In this document: one piece after another, positions 60,486 to 64,000 of the stretch
Numbering within the stretch: position 1 is the first letter of the stretch
Layout of the letters: every line of letters starts with the position of its first letter
NCBI RefSeq assembly: GCF_001039355.2
Contig: NW_019775553.1
Span: forward strand, 41,729-105,728
DNA: 64,000 nt
Source of the DNA: Lingula anatina
Lineage: Eukaryota > Brachiopoda > Lingulata > Lingulida > Lingulidae
Direction: 5' to 3'
Notes under the pieces: generated by a model
Database searches by the model: none
Seen by the model: the letters and a program-made list of their open reading frames with translations, nothing else
Told to the model about the DNA's origin: nothing
Program-made: the position numbers and the translations under genes

Positions 60486-63400
60486 CTTTGGGGCTACATT
60501 TTTGAAAACACTGGATAAATCTTTATTTCACATCTCTATATCGATAATTTCTTATTTCAAAGCTGTTGGAATGAAGCCTTTTTTTGCAAGTAATGTCTAT
60601 TTCGTTGCGTTATACTTAAACACACAATGAGCAAGTCATGAGATATTCTAATTGGAATTCTAGTTAAAATTCATATCTCTAGGATTCCTACTTTGGTAGT
60701 CAGTTTGCCAAAGCACAAATTGACAAAATGCGGCAATTTCAGTGGGCAGTCTTATTTAAATTGTTCAAGATTGAATCTAAAAAAAAAATTATACATGTAT
60801 ATGCTGAATATGTTCTTGCACAAATCTGAAATTCATATATTTGATGTCGTACTCAAATCATAAGTAGTCGATATCAATGTGGTAAAACAAGATACGGAAC
60901 TTTTGAAGTCACTAACATGTTTCAAATTTTCTGTTTAACTGGCTGTGATAATTTAGGAGTGGGGTAACAGGACATCAAAAACGTGCCTTTTTACCGTGTT
61001 AATTACACGCATCTGTTTAAAATTTTCACTTAAGTCACGCTCTGTTACAGTATGCTTCAGTTAAGCTCAAATAAACGTGTTTACTCAAATATACACCTTG
61101 CGTGCGGTGAATTGGCCTGGACTGATTTTCCTGTTTAGACACTTTGGATATAAACTAAAGACTTCAAAGAGTTCTGCAATGTGGAACTAATGATGTGAAG
61201 CAACATAATCACATGGTTCCTTTCTCTGGTGTTCATTACTTTTACATCATTGAAATAACAACAAATCAAAGAAATTCTACATGAAGATTATACAGTTTTA
61301 TTGTAACCCCCGCCCCCCCCTCTCTCTCTCTCTGTTATCCAGTCCTGCTGAGAAAGTTCATATGATGTGTACAGGTAGCGCGTGATGGAAAGTAACATTT
61401 GTCAGAATTAAAATGAACAGAAAAGAGCTACGTTTCCAATGTGGGGGCCAGCATACCTACAAGATCATCGAAATATCTGTTCGAGATTTTCATACTTCGT
61501 GAGTTTCGGGGATCGATCCGTTAAGTGTTTTGCAAAGTGTCTGTGGAAATATGATCAATCACACAGTCAGACGCGCACGCACTTCTGTCCCCTTCGCGCG
61601 CTCATACGTGCATACACACAGAAAGGAATGACGCTAATGAGAAGAATAAATTATAGGGTAATACGATGAGATATTCTTTCCCATTTTGACACCCTATGAT
61701 AATTGGAACTGAAACATATTAAAGAAGTCCAGTACATAGGAGTAAGCAATAAAGTTGAGCTCGACTTAAATGTGCAGTCTAAATGCAATGTGTCATCCAT
61801 GATATCGAGAAGAGAGCCCCCCCCCCCTCAAATATATCTTTATCTTTACAATAAAAAATAGGAGTACAAGGAGTTGTTAGCCACCCAAAAAGAAACAAAC
61901 CTCTTTTTTGGCTTAATCTAGTCCGGCTACCGTGTTTTTAAAGTTTGCCCGACCTTTTGAGTTCAACTGAACATAATCTAATTGTAGGCCATTCAAACAT
62001 TGGTCTTGTTAGTGAAATTAATTTCTCGACAAAGGCTCCCAGCAATCATACCGCCATATGTCAATTCAGATCCATTCTATACTATTGTAGTTAGAATCGG
62101 TAAATGACAGGTTCTGGTGATGGCGTAAAATGAAAATGGTGTACCCGTGATAAATGTGCCAACAGATGCGAAGCTTTTCAGAAACTTCCCAGGTGTATCT
62201 TGTATGGAGCCCAAAATAAATGTTATTATGACAGATGCTTTGCCTTGCGATGAAAGTTTGTTGAAAAATATAGACGGATGTACGCAAACTTGTTAAGTAT
62301 ATTACTGATATTTTCATACTCGTTTCCGGAGTGAAAATGGAGCCAATCGATTTGTAATGACTCTCTTTCATGCAAGTTGTCTCTTTCATGCAAGTACACA
62401 CCGCTACTCACCGCAGAATTTTAATAGGCACACACTCTTTCTTTCTTATCTACCTTTCCTTTTCTTTCTTTATCCCCCTCTTATCAATCCATCTATCCTT
62501 CTCTATCAAAGTTGCACGAAACGAACTTGAGTTAATGAATACATGCGCATATGCTGTGTACCACTTTTTACCTTCTTGTATATCGGATGTATCCTTACTG
62601 TGAACGCTCTGGTTCCAATCACAGTTAATATTGATAAGCACTAAAATGCCCAAAACACACTTAGGAAGATGTCTGTTCATATAATGTAGAAATTGGCATA
62701 ATGAAGAAACCACATTTTGTTCAAGCAAGGAGATATTATAAGTAACACAACTGGCCAGTTTTTTACCGGTCTGTTTTAAGTATACGGTATGTTGAGTTCA
62801 CCTATCAGTCATCTCATTTTCTAATAAACTGAATCCCATCCTAAAAACACAGTGTGACGCGGTATAGGGGCTTTGCTCACAAGTGAATTTCTTATATTTT
62901 AGGGAGAAGGAGGGCGTATACATTACAATAATTTCATGATAAATAGCATAATGCTTTATATAATACACGTTTCTGATTATCCTGTAGCTGTGATCGTTCC
63001 AATGGAGGCAGCTCATACATGAGAACAGCAGGCATCTCGTAGCCTGTCAGCTATAAAAATGAATCTCCTTGTGGGTTTCGCGTGAATACGTTACTACATG
63101 TATATTTTTATGTGGATAATTGTTGCAGAATCACGTCGTAATACATATATTATTATAGTTTTTTTTTACTTTTTGTTTCAGCTGTCGTTGTTAGATTCTT
63201 AACAAAAAGATTTATTGGGGAGTACGACCACTCCTCAGGTAAGTGAACTTTTGCTATTGGCATATGCCTATTAACAGATAGCAAAGCGGAAGAACAAAAC
63301 AAACATAAAAGAAAGAGAGAAAATTCAGGAGATTTATATTCAAATATCTGAAGCGTTAAATTTTTGTTCGGATCTAAGAGAGAGATTTTTCATTGGAGAA

Positions 63401-64000
63401 GATCTACGCTTTACAATATCAACGCACAAAAATTATAAGGGCTTGGATGAGATAAAAGTAAAGAAACATGTTGAATGCGATAGCTGCGATATTTAAGTGC
63501 GTTCTTCGTTAGTCCGTAAGGATTGATTTAATGTTGAAAACGATTTCTTTTCCTCAACCTTATACTTTCTACAAAACATAAACAAGAATTTTTATAATGT
63601 TTTATATCTTTTTATAAATAATATACCATGATAGTCCTGAGACCATCCTAACTAACGATATGACTTATTTCTGCCTTATTTCTAAAGCCATTATCAAAGG
63701 CGTTTTTTAAGGTCCACCTTTGACAATAGTATTTCAGTCGACCATTTTGAATACCTGAGAAATTTCAATTGAAAAAGACATTAAACTTGGTTATCTACAT
63801 ATTAGGAGTGTAACAATCTTGTACACAAATGGCAGATTATACATGTATTTCCCGTTTGAAAAAACATCAGCTTTTTGTGCCTGAAACAGAAAGCTAGGCC
63901 ATTCGTAGGTGCTGTTCGTCTATTCGTCAATCAGGATTCGTTTTGAAAATTTTCTTTTCAGAAATCAAATATAAGCACACAGTGGTAATTGACCAAGAGA
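60305..64000 (+). CDS. Ras-like small GTPase (RERG/RASL11 type), exons 1-3, cut by the right edge
   Basis: Exons 60305-60437, 63182-63238 and 63962-64000 (continuing outside the window) join in phases 1 and 1. Order of features: Ser-rich N-terminus, basic segment, P-loop GPSAVGKSA, VVVRFLTKRFIGEYDHSS, then EIKYKHTVVIDQE. The VVRFLTKRFI sequence right after the P-loop is the hallmark of the RERG/RERGL/RASL11/RASL12 group of Ras relatives, many of which lack a C-terminal prenylation signal. The lysine and serine of the P-loop (GKS) are present. Where RERG has EYDPTLE this protein has EYDHSSE, so the switch I threonine position is occupied by serine or shifted. Switch II and the rest of the G domain lie beyond the edge. 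Which member it is cannot be settled from this part. Confidence 0.85.
60454..60482. repeat. TC microsatellite next to a splice donor (copy 2)
   Basis: About 14 TC units, in the same place as 57961-57997 but shorter. Confidence 0.92.
61308..63181 (+). other. remainder of Ras-like gene intron 1
   Basis: Starts with the C/CT-rich run at about 61306-61333 that ends the duplicated region. No exon is recognisable on either strand. Low-complexity pyrimidine-rich patches occur at 61819-61828 (poly-C) and 62440-62510. Confidence 0.6.

Larger units (their letters stand above)
58823..61307. repeat. tandem copy 2 of the Ras-like gene 5' region (probable haplotype 2)
   Basis: Counterpart of 56288-58821. 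It continues uniquely to the right into exons 2 and 3 of the Ras-like gene. Confidence 0.88.

Overview
The window is eukaryotic nuclear DNA, AT-rich, with spliced genes, GT-AG introns, microsatellites and short non-autonomous DNA transposons. The proteins are animal proteins. Gene content and CpG pattern suit a marine invertebrate (lophotrochozoan or invertebrate deuterostome), but nothing here fixes the species. All gene models were built by hand from reading-frame continuity, splice sites and resemblance to known families; no search was run.

Layout. (1) 1-12.7 kb: no recognisable gene. A CpG-rich first kilobase is followed by about 9 kb of CpG-poor, AT-rich DNA with several more GC-rich islands that could be regulatory. 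(2) 12,755-17,845 (+): a complete four-exon vestigial-like 2 gene (TEAD cofactor). (3) 17.9-23.3 kb: intergenic, with dispersed repeats. (4) 23.0-55.9 kb: a housekeeping block of ACAD8 (+, isobutyryl-CoA dehydrogenase), CUEDC2 (-, convergent with ACAD8) and TTLL12 (+, divergent from CUEDC2 with about 680 bp between start codons). The block appears twice. Copy A (23.0-36.17 kb) has a gap that removes ACAD8 exons 3-10 and a cut-off TTLL12. Copy B (36.17-55.6 kb) is nearly complete. (5) 56.3-64 kb: the start of a RERG/RASL11-type Ras-like gene (+), whose promoter and first exon are also present twice in tandem; the gene runs off the right edge.

The main result is structural. Both duplications have single N bases at their joints, and the copies match through introns and intergenic DNA with allele-like differences. 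The simplest reading is two haplotypes placed one after the other in the assembly, not real tandem gene duplication. This lets presence/absence differences be read inside the window: three inverted-repeat transposons (at 27.5, 30.3 and 37.3 kb) are each present in one copy and have a clean empty site in the other. A fourth inverted-repeat element (40.1-41.8 kb) abuts an N, and one predicted ACAD8 exon is missing there.

CpG density is strongly mosaic: low over the housekeeping block and over 1.1-10.4 kb, ordinary over VGLL2 and the Ras-like gene, and high in the inserted transposons. This is what invertebrate gene-body methylation predicts. I found no RNA gene, CRISPR array or novel enzymatic system.
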